NCBI GenBank assembly: GCA_005784505.1
Contig: VCAZ01000022.1
Location: 1,591,695-1,655,694, forward strand
From: Bagarius yarrelli
Lineage: Eukaryota > Chordata > Actinopteri > Siluriformes > Sisoridae
DNA: 64,000 nt
Reading direction: 5' to 3'
Below the pieces are notes generated by a model that saw nothing but the letters and a program-made list of their open reading frames with translations, made no database searches and was not told the origin of the DNA. This document shows positions 1-11,505 of the stretch, piece by piece. The stretch's first letter is position 1. Each line of letters starts with the position of its first letter. The position numbers and the translations under genes were made by a program.

Positions 1-109
1 ATAGTTTAATTCCACTGGAAAAAAGGACAGAAAGCGATACTGTGACACCTCACAGCTTCCAGCGCAGGAACTGCGATCCAGATCTGCTTCAGAGAGGAGA
101 GGGGGGGGG

Positions 110-178
<69 letters not shown>
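110..178. repeat. (GA)n microsatellite
   Basis: About 68 bp of nearly perfect GA dinucleotide repeat, flanked to about 360 by degenerate purine-rich sequence. The apparent Ser-Leu protein on the minus strand is a translation of this repeat. Confidence 0.97.
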
Positions 179-182
<4 letters not shown>

Positions 183-2241
183 AGGAGGAGAGAAATAGAA
201 TGGAGAGAAAAGGCTTAAAATAGAAAGCAAGGTGGGGGGAGGTGTGTATAAAAGAAGAGGCAGAAAGAGAGAGAGATAGAGAGAAGAAAAGATAGAAAGT
301 GAGAGAAAAGAGAGATAGACAGACAGAATAAGAGATTTGTTAAAGAGGGGGAAACCAGAGACAGAGCGACAGCCAGTAATGTAACCATAAAATAGCCATT
401 AGATGATTTTGTCCTTATTTCAGGACAGAAATGAGTTTGGACCTAATGAAAACCTGTGTGGAAAATGTGATAAATGTCGGTTGCTATGGAAAAGGGCGTC
501 TGCCAAAGGCCAGAAATGTAAATAGTATTTGTTGCAAATTAATTTTAGCGCAAATAAGTATTATTTTAGCAAAAACATCTGTCACAGTTATTAGCACCCC
601 TGCCAATGGCATTTAGTGTAAATACCCCCGTCTCCTGCATTAGGACGCTTAATGAGACTTCAGAAACTGAGAGAGACTTAACACTGAAGAACCTTTTGAC
701 ATCTATTAAACAGGATTGATGTCCTTCTGGACGATCCAACCACGTCCCATTTCGGGACATTTGCAATTAGAACATGTTAACGAAGGTAATCGAGTCCATT
801 ATGTTATGGTTAATTAAGGAGCCTAATTGATTGGTTCCTCTGGGTCCCCCCCTTGCTTCAGGGTTACCTTCGGGTATTCAGTTGTCCTCCCTCGAGTCAA
901 AGGATAGCAGCACTGCAGATGGTTAGCATCTTTCTATAGTGCTAATGGGTGTTTATACGTGTGTGTGTGTGTGTGTGCGCGCACAGAGGTTCCTCATCAG
1001 CCCGCTTAGGCTAAGTGGCTCTAAAGTGACTTGTGCACCTGCAAATTACCCAGAATGCACAACACAGCTAATTTGTATGGTATTTTTGGATCTACAAAAC
1101 TCCTTGAATGCGATTGAAATGTTCTTCGAATTTTTATCTAGCACAGAAGACGAGACTGAGGTTTATATCGCTTTCGCGCCGAACTCTATTTCACGTCCTT
1201 TGTGTCACCCAACGCAAATTCACTACTCGCATGAATAATTAAATCCTCATCTGGTGTGAACACAGCATAACAGCAGCACTTCATCTTAACCAAATGACAA
1301 GTCAACCTTTCCTTTCGTTTAATCTGATTACATTCGTTACTTTCAAAATTAAAGTCATGAAAATATTTTACTTCGAAGCTAAATCAGTGCCAAGTTAATT
1401 AAATTTAGACAACAGGATGTCCTTGTTGAATAAAATACAAATTCACACATCATCCTTGGCCCTCAGCTAGAATGTGGTATTATGAATGGTCTTCTGATTA
1501 AAAGTCAAGGTTTCGACAGGAGACAGTGTGAAAGGAAGCAGAAGCTCATGCTCCAGGAAGACGCAACCTCCAGGAGTGTTTTGATAAAAAGAAATTGCTT
1601 TGTTGTATGTATGTATGTGGCTTGTATTCAACTCGCTGACCCCAAAATCAATCAATCAATCAATCAACCCTCTCTCAATCTGTTCATGTTACTCCTCCTG
1701 AACAAAGGCTACCATTGATTCCAGAGCCTACTGTGCATTACCCCCCTCTATAAAACTTAGATCACCCAAGAATCCGAGTGCTGGATGGGTTAAATTTGAT
1801 TCCACTGCCCGATGAAGCGTACAGGCGACATCGCTGCTTAGATTCGTACTAATCCGTGTGGCACAGGAAAGCATACTGCAGTCACACACACAAAATATGT
1901 GCAGGTTCACTGATCAAACAGGAGCAGGTTCACGCAACGGACTAAAAAATCAGACGAAAAGCCCATGTGTCTGGTCCTTAACACCACCAAATTAAAAAGA
2001 TGAAAGACTATATTATTCCCAGAGACAGAATGGAAATTATCAAAATCACAGCCTTCCAGAACAAAGACAATTACTGAAATCTAATAGAACAGGCATCACA
2101 CCGGTAGAAAAGGAGTCCCACGGTAGCTCCACTACGCTTTATAGGCCAGGTGTAGTAATTTCAGCAGACGCAGGCTTAAAACTAATGTAGAACAGCCACA
2201 TAACTCGCAGATATAAAATTTTATAGCATGTAACGGACGCT

Positions 2242-2393
2242 TAGGACACTCTAGGACACTGCTCAGGACACTCTAGGACACTGCTCAGGACACTCTAGGA
2301 CACTGCTCAGGACACTGCTCAGGACACTGCTCAGGACACTGCTCAGGACACTGCTCAGGACACTCTAGGACACTGCTCAGGACACTCTAGCGG
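2242..2393. repeat. minisatellite of AGGACACT units
   Basis: About 150 bp made of alternating 12-bp (AGGACACTGCTC) and 10-bp (AGGACACTCT) units, often paired as a 22-bp composite. Units are nearly identical, so the array is young. Confidence 0.95.
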
Positions 2394-2983
2394 CCATGGT
2401 AAATAAATTGGCTAATCCAGCTACTTTTAGTTAGCATAGTTAGTGTAGAGTGTATGAGAAAAGATGACTAACTCAAGTTTACATTTAGATGTTTATACCA
2501 ACGTATTATTTCAGTTATCTATAAATATAAAGGAAATCAGTGATAACGAAGTGCCACTGCTGGGCCCCTGAGCAAGGCCCCTAACCTTCAGCTGCTTAGT
2601 TAGCATGATAAACATAAGTCTGCTAAATGCCAGAAGTGTAAAAAAAATGTTTTATCCCTAAAATGTTACACCCTCAAACATAAATTTAGGACCAATTTGG
2701 ACAGGACTAGTTTTACAGGCACTTCGAAATTCAGTACGAATGTCTGTAAAGGCAAACAACCCCCCCCCAACCCACCACCACCACCACCACCACCAAATCT
2801 CTCGCTACTGCACCAGTATTTAAATTCCTGCTCTCTGCACACCAATAACTGGTAGTAGATGTTTGGAGGTTAGTTTGGTAGCATGGAAATAAAATCAACA
2901 AGAATCGAATCATGTAAACTGTAATATCAGAGTCGGGCAATTAAATAACATGTAAATTATAGATGAGTTTTTGTTCCAGTCAG

Positions 2984-2989
2984 TTTATT
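2984..2989 (-). terminator. possible ZBTB49 poly(A) signal
   Basis: AATAAA on the minus strand about 535 bases past the ZBTB49 stop codon. It is the nearest canonical hexamer I noticed, so the 3' UTR may span about 2970-3523. Confidence 0.45.
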
Positions 2990-3523
2990 ATAACAATACA
3001 GTTCAATAAAACCATGTTAAATTTATGTGTTTATCATTCCAATGTTCTCCAATGCCCACACGTCATTCACAGGCACCCATAATTTGGTAATAAACACAGT
3101 CGGCATCCATATTTGATACATTTTCCCAGTCCAAATGGGTCGTTCAGTCATAAAACCATTTGCGAAAATCCAATTTCTTAACAATCCCTTCGAGAACATT
3201 GCGCTAAAACTGTGAGATTAAGACAAAACGGTGGTCGACGTTAAGCATCTTCTAAAGCAATTTTAACTGCAAGTCCCAGCTGAAGGAGTCCGATTGGATG
3301 GCGGAGGAGGCGCCTTAGAAATCAAAGGCTTGGTTATAAAATGAGGCAAAACATTTGGAAATTGCTTGAAGAAGAAAAGTGTGATAAGATGGAAAAAGGT
3401 TCTGGAGGCAGCATCATGAGTGGGTGGGGCTTGTCTGGAACGCTCCGGAGGACACGGGGCAGAAGCGGAATGAGTCAGAGTTCATTCTGATGGGTAAAAC
3501 GAGAAGAGTGTGCAAACCGATCG

Positions 3524-4193
3524 TTAGACTGTGTAGCTGTGTGTGTGTGCGTGTGTAGGGTCTGCCTCGGTGTGAGACGGCGAGTCGCATGCGTCCTCTG
3601 AGGCTGCCTCCGGTGGCGTTTGCGTGTTGCAATGAGAGTTTCGGTGACGGCGGAGAACCGCGGTGCGTGTAAAACCTTTCCCGCAGGTTTCACACACATA
3701 CGGACGCTCACCTGTGTGTGAACGCACGTGCCGCTGGAGGTCACCTGACCCGGCAAAGCACTTACCTAAAAACAGGCACCATTAAACACTAAGTTTTCCA
3801 GGGAATTCAAGACTGCCGGTGTTTAAAATATTATAAAAGGAATAAACAGACACAATTTTCTGCCCAGAACCCGTCACACTCTTTATCCGCAATTACAATT
3901 AAAAGCCGATGTTGATTGGTCAGTAGCTCCAAGTTAGTGTAGAGCATAAAGAACTGATTGGTTTTTTTAGTTAATACAGACGCAACTTTTAGATTAGCCT
4001 GTGGGTAAATGTGTGTGTGTGTGTGTGTCTCACCGCAGGTCTGGCAGCAGTATGGTTTCTCTCCTGTATGTCTCATCGAGTGTTTGATCAGTTTCCTTTG
4101 CATGTTGAATGACTTGCCGCACTGATCGCAGATGAACTCTTTTTCCAAACTGTGAGTCTTTTTATGCTCCTTCAAATTACTGAGGTTGCCAAA

Positions 4194-4236
<43 letters not shown>

Positions 4237-7200
4237 CAGTTTAAAACTTCCAGTTCCAAACACGAGCTTTTGGAATATACAACACGAGCTGTTGGAAATG
4301 CTATGAAAGAATAACCAGAGCAGCTTTAGTAAAGGAGTGTTGATGCAGCTCTTCTGTGCGAGATGTACGAAGAGAGACAGGACAGATAACGAAGATGAGT
4401 CATCTTCAAGAGACATTCTGTGAAGTTCGGGCCAGAGGCACTTTAGTGATTTGTAGAGGAAGACAAACGTTTAAAAAGGTTTCTATCTCTTTCTTACAGT
4501 TTGACCCCAACTTCAGCCTACTTCAGACCAGAGGTACAACATGATCTAGTGGATTTTAATCTATCTTGCAACACATTTTTTACCTGTCCAGATCATCCGG
4601 TACGTCCTAACACACTGCGGTGCTGTTTACACTATTTAACTTACAACAGTCCTCTTTCTACACAAATGAAATTGCCTGGTTTTTTGTTGTCTGCCATGTC
4701 TCCTTGTGTCACTGTCTCTTTCTCTCCATCATTTTCCTTATTGGAAACTAAACTATAGGATTGTCTCAAGTGGCAGGGGGTCCTAAGCAGGCTGCAAAAT
4801 GAATTTTTTGACACAAAGGCTTCAGACAGACTCTTCAGACTACGGATTAAAAGTGGTTTGCAAATGGCTTACAAATAACAACTGTGAGTCATACGACTGC
4901 ATTTCAGTAAACATGATCTCAATAAAAATACATTTGTTCCAGCAAAACGACAGGTTCTCCTTCCTGAAGACATGTTTATATCAGGCTGAGCGTTTGGTGG
5001 AACCCCCCCCTGTTTTCTATCTTAAAATCACCAAACCTGTAGAGTAAAACATGGTGGTGGTAGCAGAGTCTTGTTAACAAAGACAAAGGGAAAATGGTCA
5101 GATTCGAGGGCAGTAGACTAATGGACTGAGCCTGGTACAGCATGTGGTGTGTTCACACTTGTCATGTTTGGGTCAATTAAAAAAGACTTCTGCTCGGTTA
5201 GTGCAGTTCATTTAAGTAAGTATGAACCCTGGTAATTGGACCAAGATCAGGATGTGATATCACAAGGTGCGACACACACGAATGCAACTTTGATTGCGAT
5301 CTTTCTTTGGTTTAAATGGACAGAATGCTCAAACTTTAATTCCCGGGTGGTCTTATGAAAGGATTCATGTTGCTTACTGGTTAAAGAAAGGCATTGAAAA
5401 CGCAGTCTCTTAAAGCAAATCTTTGTTTCCTCATACAACAGAGTAAATCCTGGTGCTGTTCTGAACATTTTGTGAGTTCACAGCTGATGAAAGTAAATAT
5501 CCATAATACAGCGTGTTTCGGACGGCGAGTTTTTTTCGCCAAAGATACGGCACAAAAAGCCAACCAATCAGGTTGCGAACACGTTCCTACGCCTTTATGT
5601 TCCGTTATTTTTAGATCACTAAGTAGACCAGGACCAAGTGTAACATTTTTTTCTATTTGGTCTGGATCAAATAAACCAAACTACAAGTATGAACACACCG
5701 GTGGGTATTTACAACCATTGAACTTAAGTATACTGCTAAAGCTGAAGCTACGCTAAAATGTTAACAAATAAGGCAGATTTGTTAGAACGGCTTTATCAAA
5801 GGCCAGATTTCTACTTTCTACTTTTTAAGAATAGTCCAAAGCCAGTCTGACTGAACTTTAGCAATTTTTCCTAAATGAATCAGTTCGAATTTAAAGGGAC
5901 GAATTAGTATTTGCCCAAATGAAATGAACCAGGAAATGTATTGTATCTTGTTTACTTATCCTTGGGAGATGATAAAAAAATATGTTGCAGATTCTAAAGT
6001 TAAAAAATACTGCGTAGGACCGATGGTAAAAAAAAAAAAGAAGAAGAAAAAAATCAATTCCAAAAATCGATCTTATTACATCAAATAATAAGAAATTCCT
6101 CAGTGATCTTGGTTGAAAATGAACATTATGAGAAAATAGAACTCTTTTAGTGCTTTAGGTACTTTAGAGTTGTCTTTAGACCAAAGACATGCACTGTAGG
6201 CTAAATGGACTGTGTCCTGCAATGAACTGTCCCCCAAAGTAAACTAGCACAGGCACAAGATTTTTGATGACCTGGTGTAGAATAGGCGGTATTGGAAATA
6301 AATGGATGGATGGATGGATGGATGGATGGATGGATGGATGGATGGATGGATGGATGGATGGATGGATGGATGGATGGATGGATGGATGGATGGATGGATG
6401 GATGGATGGATGGATGGATGGATGGATGGATGGATGGATGGATGGATGGATGGATGGATGAGTACAAATGGTTCTAACCGTAACCTTATTTTTTTATTGT
6501 AGGGTTGTCAGTGATTGCCAACCCATGGATGTTCCTCATCTATCGCCAGCTCTGATGTCACCCCTTCTAATAACTGCACATAATCATTCAAAGGGTTTTT
6601 TTTTTTTTGCTGGATTTGTTAGCTTTATCAAACACACATTCAGCAAAAAAAAAAGAACCCAAATCCTTTATAAACAACACTAGCAGTCTAAAAAAAAAAC
6701 AGTCCAGATGTAAATCCGTGTCCCTCCACTCTCACATCAGTCAAGAGGTACACACTGACACGCTTACTGAAGTAAAGTAGGAGAGGTAGAACAATTTGAC
6801 CTTCATTTTAATCACCTGACCCGAAAGGCTCATTTAATTATCTTTATTTCTCAGAATCCAGAAAAAGAGTCATTATTAGAGATGGCAAAATTGTTTTTTC
6901 ATTTTCAAATGAAATGAGATCTCAGTTCAAGTCAAGGTTGTTTTCTTCTAATGTCAGTGTCAGAGAAAAAAAAAAAAAAGTTTAATTTTTTATACTCACC
7001 CCCGTGTTTTTCCAAACCGGTGAAAGCTTCTTTCATCTTCGAAAAACAATTCGCGATATTATTGCTGAAATCTGAGGGCTGTCTGACCCTCAGTTGAACG
7101 ACTGATGTTTTCTTTTGTTCCTCCTCTCAGATATTCTTGCTCCTTCCTTCCTCTGGCACATACTGTAGCATAAAATTATAGATGGCAGCTTATCATCTAA

Positions 7201-8005
7201 AACTGAATCCTACGTCTTAGCTGCTGAACTTTCATGGAGAAATGACCCCCAGTTTAGAGATGTGCGATCTTCTGTCACCGATCACAACCTTAGAGATGCC
7301 ATCTTTTTGTTGTGGTTATATTCTGATTCAGCCTGTAAGGCGCTGCACATCCTTTCTGTTTACTGGCTTGTCATTCTTGCTGATGAGACCCACCACGGTC
7401 ATGTCATCAGCAAACCTCATGATGTGATTTGACCTGCGACAATCATAAGTCATCCGAAGGAACAGCAGTGGTCTGCTCGAGGGGGTCCCACTGCTCAGAA
7501 AGTTCAGGATACGGTTGCAGAACCAATGTGTGAAGGTTTAGCAGCCTCAGCTTTCCAATCAGGCGGTGAGGGATAAATGTGTCAAAACTAAAGGTGAGCC
7601 TCTTAAAGTGTTTTATAATGATAAAAACATCATCTATAATCTTTTAGGTTCCAAAGGAAACAGGAATCAAGATTCGTCCAACAGGTGGAACAAACTTTCC
7701 CTGAATTTTTCACTGTGGCACTCATTCCGGATTTTCGGATTTTTCTGTCTCTTCTACTAATGAACAGTTATATTTAATTCCTAGGCCCTGTCCAAAATCA
7801 CATACTTCCACACTCTATACTTCACCAAAATACAGGACATACTTCAGCATGCAAATTCCGACTGGTAACGTTAGTGGTAATCCATCGTGGTGTGTAATTA
7901 TAGCTCCACCCACTGACGTCATCGAACATCCATACAAGGGATAAGTTTAATTGCAAAAATTACCAGCTTGCTACTTAAAACAAGAATTACTGTGTATCGT
8001 GACTG

Positions 8006-8038
<33 letters not shown>

Positions 8039-10341
8039 AACACCTCGTCCACAGATGTCACACAGGTGAGGTCGGGCTCCCGAGTGGATGATAATGTGCC
8101 GCTGAACGTCACCTGATGCAGCAAAACTAGAAACACACAACACCCCCCCACACACACACACATTAATGGCACTGTGTTTAAGCCAAATAGGAATTAATCA
8201 TAACACACACACACACACACACTCCTACCTTTTCCCACAGAGCTCACAAATATAGGGTTTCTCTCCTGAGTGACGGCGGAGATGAGTCTGCAGGTTTCCT
8301 GCCTAAACACACACGCGCACACACACACACAAACCTAAATTAAGTATCACTTTTGCCACAGCTCATGGATTAATCAAACTGAAGGTGTAAACTGGCACAC
8401 ACCTGGGAAAATTTTTTTCCACACACATTACACTGGAATGGCTTCTCACCTGCATATTCAAACACACACACACACACACAATATTATTATAATACCTCAT
8501 AAATAAAAAAAAAGTTTAGTCAAAATAAGAGTGTGAGTGTATCAACGGTGTGTGTCCTACCAGTGTGTGAGCGTTTGTGTAGTTCTAGATTGCTGGGATG
8601 TTTGAATGTTTTTCCACAAACTTCACAGCAACACTTGTTACCCCCTTCTGTGACCTTCAACCTTTCTGCCCCCTGACTTTCAGGACAAGTTTGCTCTGGC
8701 TGCTGTGGTGGATCAGGATTACTCATCATCCTGGGTTCCGTCTCCTCCACTGGCTCCTCAGTGGGCGTGTCCGCGCTGGCGACTTCTGGCCGGCGTTCTG
8801 CCTCCATCTGCTGGTCTCTCTCTGAACTGCAGCTGTCAATCAAACCCTCAGGCTCAGCCCCGTCTTCCAAAACATGGTAATTAAACTTTTTAAAATATAC
8901 AGCCTTTTTGGGACACACAGTGCGAGATGCAGGGGTGCTTTTTGCGCCACCCACAGGAAGCGCAGTGGTAAAAGAACAGGAAGTCATCGATGGCAACGAA
9001 GAAGGGACACTGGCGGCATTTGCATAGCATGGTAATGGCTGCGACATCACAGGCAGGGTGGACTGGGGCAAAACAGGATTTCTTGTGTCTGATAACAGCT
9101 GATTGGTTGTTGAAGACAAATTCAGTGATTGGCTGTCTGCATTTGTGGGCAGCTTTGGAAGGCTTGGATTGGCACTTTGTGTATTATTATAATTATTATT
9201 ATTATTTAAATTATTATTCTGCTCCTCTGCTACTTTTCTAAAATACTGCCTGCTGTAGAAGTTCCTCAGCTTGTAACCATGAGCAGGAAGACTACTGGCT
9301 GCCTCCAGGTTGCAAGCGGGTGGGACCACAGATAGTCCGCCTGTCTGCTGGGGTCGTTTGTATTGAGCATTGGGATTGGTGATGTCATTAAGGGCGGAGT
9401 TTTGGAAGTCAGGCTCTACAGGTAAAGGGCTCCCCAGACCACATTCGGTCAGCGAAAGGGGCGGAGTCACAGGCTTTAAATAGGCAGTGCACATGTTAAT
9501 AATGTTGGACACCTGACAAAAAAAAAAACACACAAAACACAAAGTTACATACATTTAAAAAGGTACACACTGAAAGATGTAACAAGACGACACACACTCA
9601 CAGGCTGCATTTTCTAATACTGTTCTTTAAAAAGCACCAATAAAAACCTTTTAATATACAGACACACTATACATTTTAAAGAACAGTTTTGTTTGTGATT
9701 TTAATAAACAACACAGTGTGTGTGTGTGTGTGTGTGCGTTTACTTATTTTGGAACACAGCTAATGAATAAACCTACCTGCAGGCTTTGTGCGATGAGTAG
9801 CAGTGTGTGTGCGTTGTCCGGGTTTAGCTCTAGATGGGAAGTGTACATGTAGTCCAAAATCTGTCCAATTCCTCCGACGTCCTGAATGGACAGATGAAAC
9901 ACGTCGTTTTTCACAGCTGGAGCATTCTGGAACAGAGATCTGAAAACACACACATTAAACATTACTGTATACATAGACACACACCATTTCTTAGTTTTTA
10001 TTACAGTTTATCCTACAGCGTTGCTTAATTCTCAGTTCTGATTGGTGGATGCTTTATATAACTAGGTGATATATTGAAATTGGCAAACTGATTGGGTTTA
10101 TACAAAAGATATTAAACACTTTGGGACTAGAATACTGCAACTGGCTCCTGGCAGGTCAACCTCTGAGGTCAATAAATAATAATTCTCCACAGATGATCCA
10201 GAATGCAGCTAAAAGCTAAAACCCCACACACTGAACCACACGCCCTGAGATCCATAAGCACCACTCGGCTGCTCCCTCCAACTCCCAGGGTACAATCTGT
10301 CCGCAGTGGATTTTTGTATTGTTTAATTCGAATGATTTAAT

Positions 10342-10392
<51 letters not shown>

Positions 10393-10541
10393 AAGTAGGG
10401 ACTGAAGGCAGCCAGGACGTTTTTGTGTGCTTTGAAACACACACCCTTCACCACCAGAGTGCAGTCACACAGCAGCCCCTGAATCCTCTGTTCCTGCAGC
10501 TCCTGCAGCAGATACACACTGTGTGTGTACAGCCCGTCCAT
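3524..10541 (-). CDS. zbtb49: ZBTB49, zinc finger and BTB domain protein
   Basis: Nuclear transcription factor of the BTB/POZ-C2H2 class. Coding exons (minus strand): 10541-10390, 9939-9777, 9512-8561, 8449-8403, 8302-8229, 8126-8044, 4195-4034, 3765-3524; all junctions keep frame and predict 624 residues (human about 765). Residues 1-105 are the BTB dimerisation domain, with the family sequence EQRIQGLLCDCTLVVKG and KAHKNVLAAFSPYF. The third exon encodes a long low-complexity linker with an Asn run. Seven C2H2 fingers follow at about 400-595, joined by TGEKP-like linkers; most fingers are split by introns. Start chosen as the ATG directly before the BTB domain. A likely upstream acceptor near 10581 implies a 5' non-coding exon. 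The head-to-head neighbour LYAR matches the human arrangement. The last ten residues (Thr-His rich) derive from a dinucleotide repeat. Confidence 0.93.
4201..4231. repeat. (AC)n microsatellite at a ZBTB49 acceptor
   Basis: Read on the gene's strand this is a (TG)n tract ending six bases before the acceptor of the exon at 4195. A (CA)n tract (sense) lies next to the donor at the far end of the same 3.8-kb intron (plus strand 8010-8037). Confidence 0.95.
6185..6462. repeat. interspersed repeat tail and (GGAT)n microsatellite
   Basis: A degraded copy of a common vertebrate interspersed repeat (about 6185-6300, ending in the typical 'aggcggtattggaaataa' tail) runs directly into about 160 bp of perfect GGAT tetranucleotide repeat. 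It lies in the large ZBTB49 intron. The Trp-Met-Asp-Gly and Ser-Ile-His-Pro proteins read from it are artefacts. Confidence 0.85.
7240..7560 (-). mobile_element. LINE reverse-transcriptase fragment
   Basis: On the minus strand, positions 7430-7340 read RFADDMTVVGLISKND, the F/Y-A-D-D catalytic motif context of non-LTR retrotransposon reverse transcriptase. The frame then meets stops and is shifted, so this is a dead fragment inside the large ZBTB49 intron. The clade (L2, Rex or similar) cannot be fixed by eye. Confidence 0.75.
7785..7925. mobile_element. possible short DNA-transposon relic
   Basis: Begins 'ggccctgtccaaaatcac', resembling the 'GTCCCAAAT' ends of short non-autonomous elements common in fish. 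Related sequence occurs near 14165-14300 and 30690-31020. No transposase is present. Confidence 0.35.
10112..10320 (+). mobile_element. LINE fragment, C-terminal ORF2 relic
   Basis: Translates, with stops, to LEYCNWLLAGQP and later MIQNAA, which match the conserved segment after the reverse transcriptase of L2/Rex/CR1-like LINEs (usual forms LDYCN.LLAGLP and .IQNAAAR). It is a decayed copy inside a ZBTB49 intron. Confidence 0.7.
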
Positions 10542-10584
10542 CTTACACACACACTACCAAACACACATGCACATACACAGCCTG

Positions 10585-11505
10585 CAAAAAAAAAAACCCA
10601 CATTAATCACCACTCATTATGACCAGCTCACATGTTACTCAATCTAATAATAAAAATTAATAATTTTCTATCATAGTCTACATTTTTTTTTTCCGTTTTT
10701 ACAGTAAATCATTATTTAAACGGATATAAAGAAAAAACATTACATATAATTTTGATACAAACTCGGGACAGCGGCGATGCAGTGACCAGCCACGAAAAAA
10801 TTGGATTTCCGGATGAAGCAATGCCCGCTAATTCAGCCTATAAATGTTAGTGTTTAACACTGTATAAACTCCGTTTAGGTTTATATTTAATCTAAAGAAT
10901 AAACAGACACTCGCTATAAACGAATAAAAGAAAAGTAAATGTTTTATGCGTTAGTTTTGATTCATCGTCTTTTCTTTGGCTGAACAGTCACCATTTGATT
11001 TCGTCACTTCCTCCTACTGATGGCGCCGTTTTTAACGCAATTATTATTATTAAAAAATAAGCGAGTATGCGGCTTTTAAATGTATTTGCAAATGTATTTA
11101 ATGTATATATTTTACACGTTTTTAATTTTAATTATTTTTTTGAGGAATGTAATGTTTTTAAATCATAAATATGATTTTGTTTCTGAACGGAAGGTAAATA
11201 GCGCTGCATTGCACAGACTACGATGTTTTAGAAGTAATCCAACATAAGGCTGTTGAACGTATCCTTAGGTTAGGTTTGGCACGTGTTCGTCGCCTTTTAC
11301 AAGGTTGAATCTGTGTTCTTTTTATGTTAGAGTTTAAATCCCAATTATTTCTACCGCGGAACTGTGAATAGTTTGTGTTTCTGCACGGAGGGTAAATAGA
11401 GATGCGTCGTCCTGCCGGCGTGGTTTTTCAGTATTGAGTAAAGTCTGGTCAGTGTTACAGTAACCCATGAGACAGTAGTGGTTTGGATGTAAACACTGAT
11501 CGACG
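10585..11505. promoter_or_regulatory. divergent ZBTB49/LYAR promoter region
   Basis: About 0.9 kb between the likely 5' end of ZBTB49 coding exons (minus) and the LYAR start codon (plus). Near 11000-11035 it has an ETS-like TTCCTCC/CTTCC site and a GATGGCGCC motif. No TATA box stands out for either gene. The head-to-head arrangement is also found in human, which supports a shared promoter; the exact start sites are not visible. Confidence 0.55.

Larger units (their letters stand above)
1..2980. other. gene-free flank with simple repeats
   Basis: I find no convincing exon here on either strand. It holds a long (GA)n tract, a purine-rich stretch to about 360, a (TG)n run near 960, a tandem AGGACACT repeat near 2242-2393 and a short degenerate interspersed repeat near 2545-2610. 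The AT-rich part at about 460-840 has several homeodomain-like TAATTA/TTAATTAA cores and no repeat character, so it could be a regulatory element. Open frames here are short and lack splice context. Confidence 0.6.

Noticed and set aside
6201..6502. Long frames encoding repeated Trp-Met-Asp-Gly or Ser-Ile-His-Pro
   Set aside because: They are translations of the GGAT microsatellite in three frames and both strands, inside an intron.
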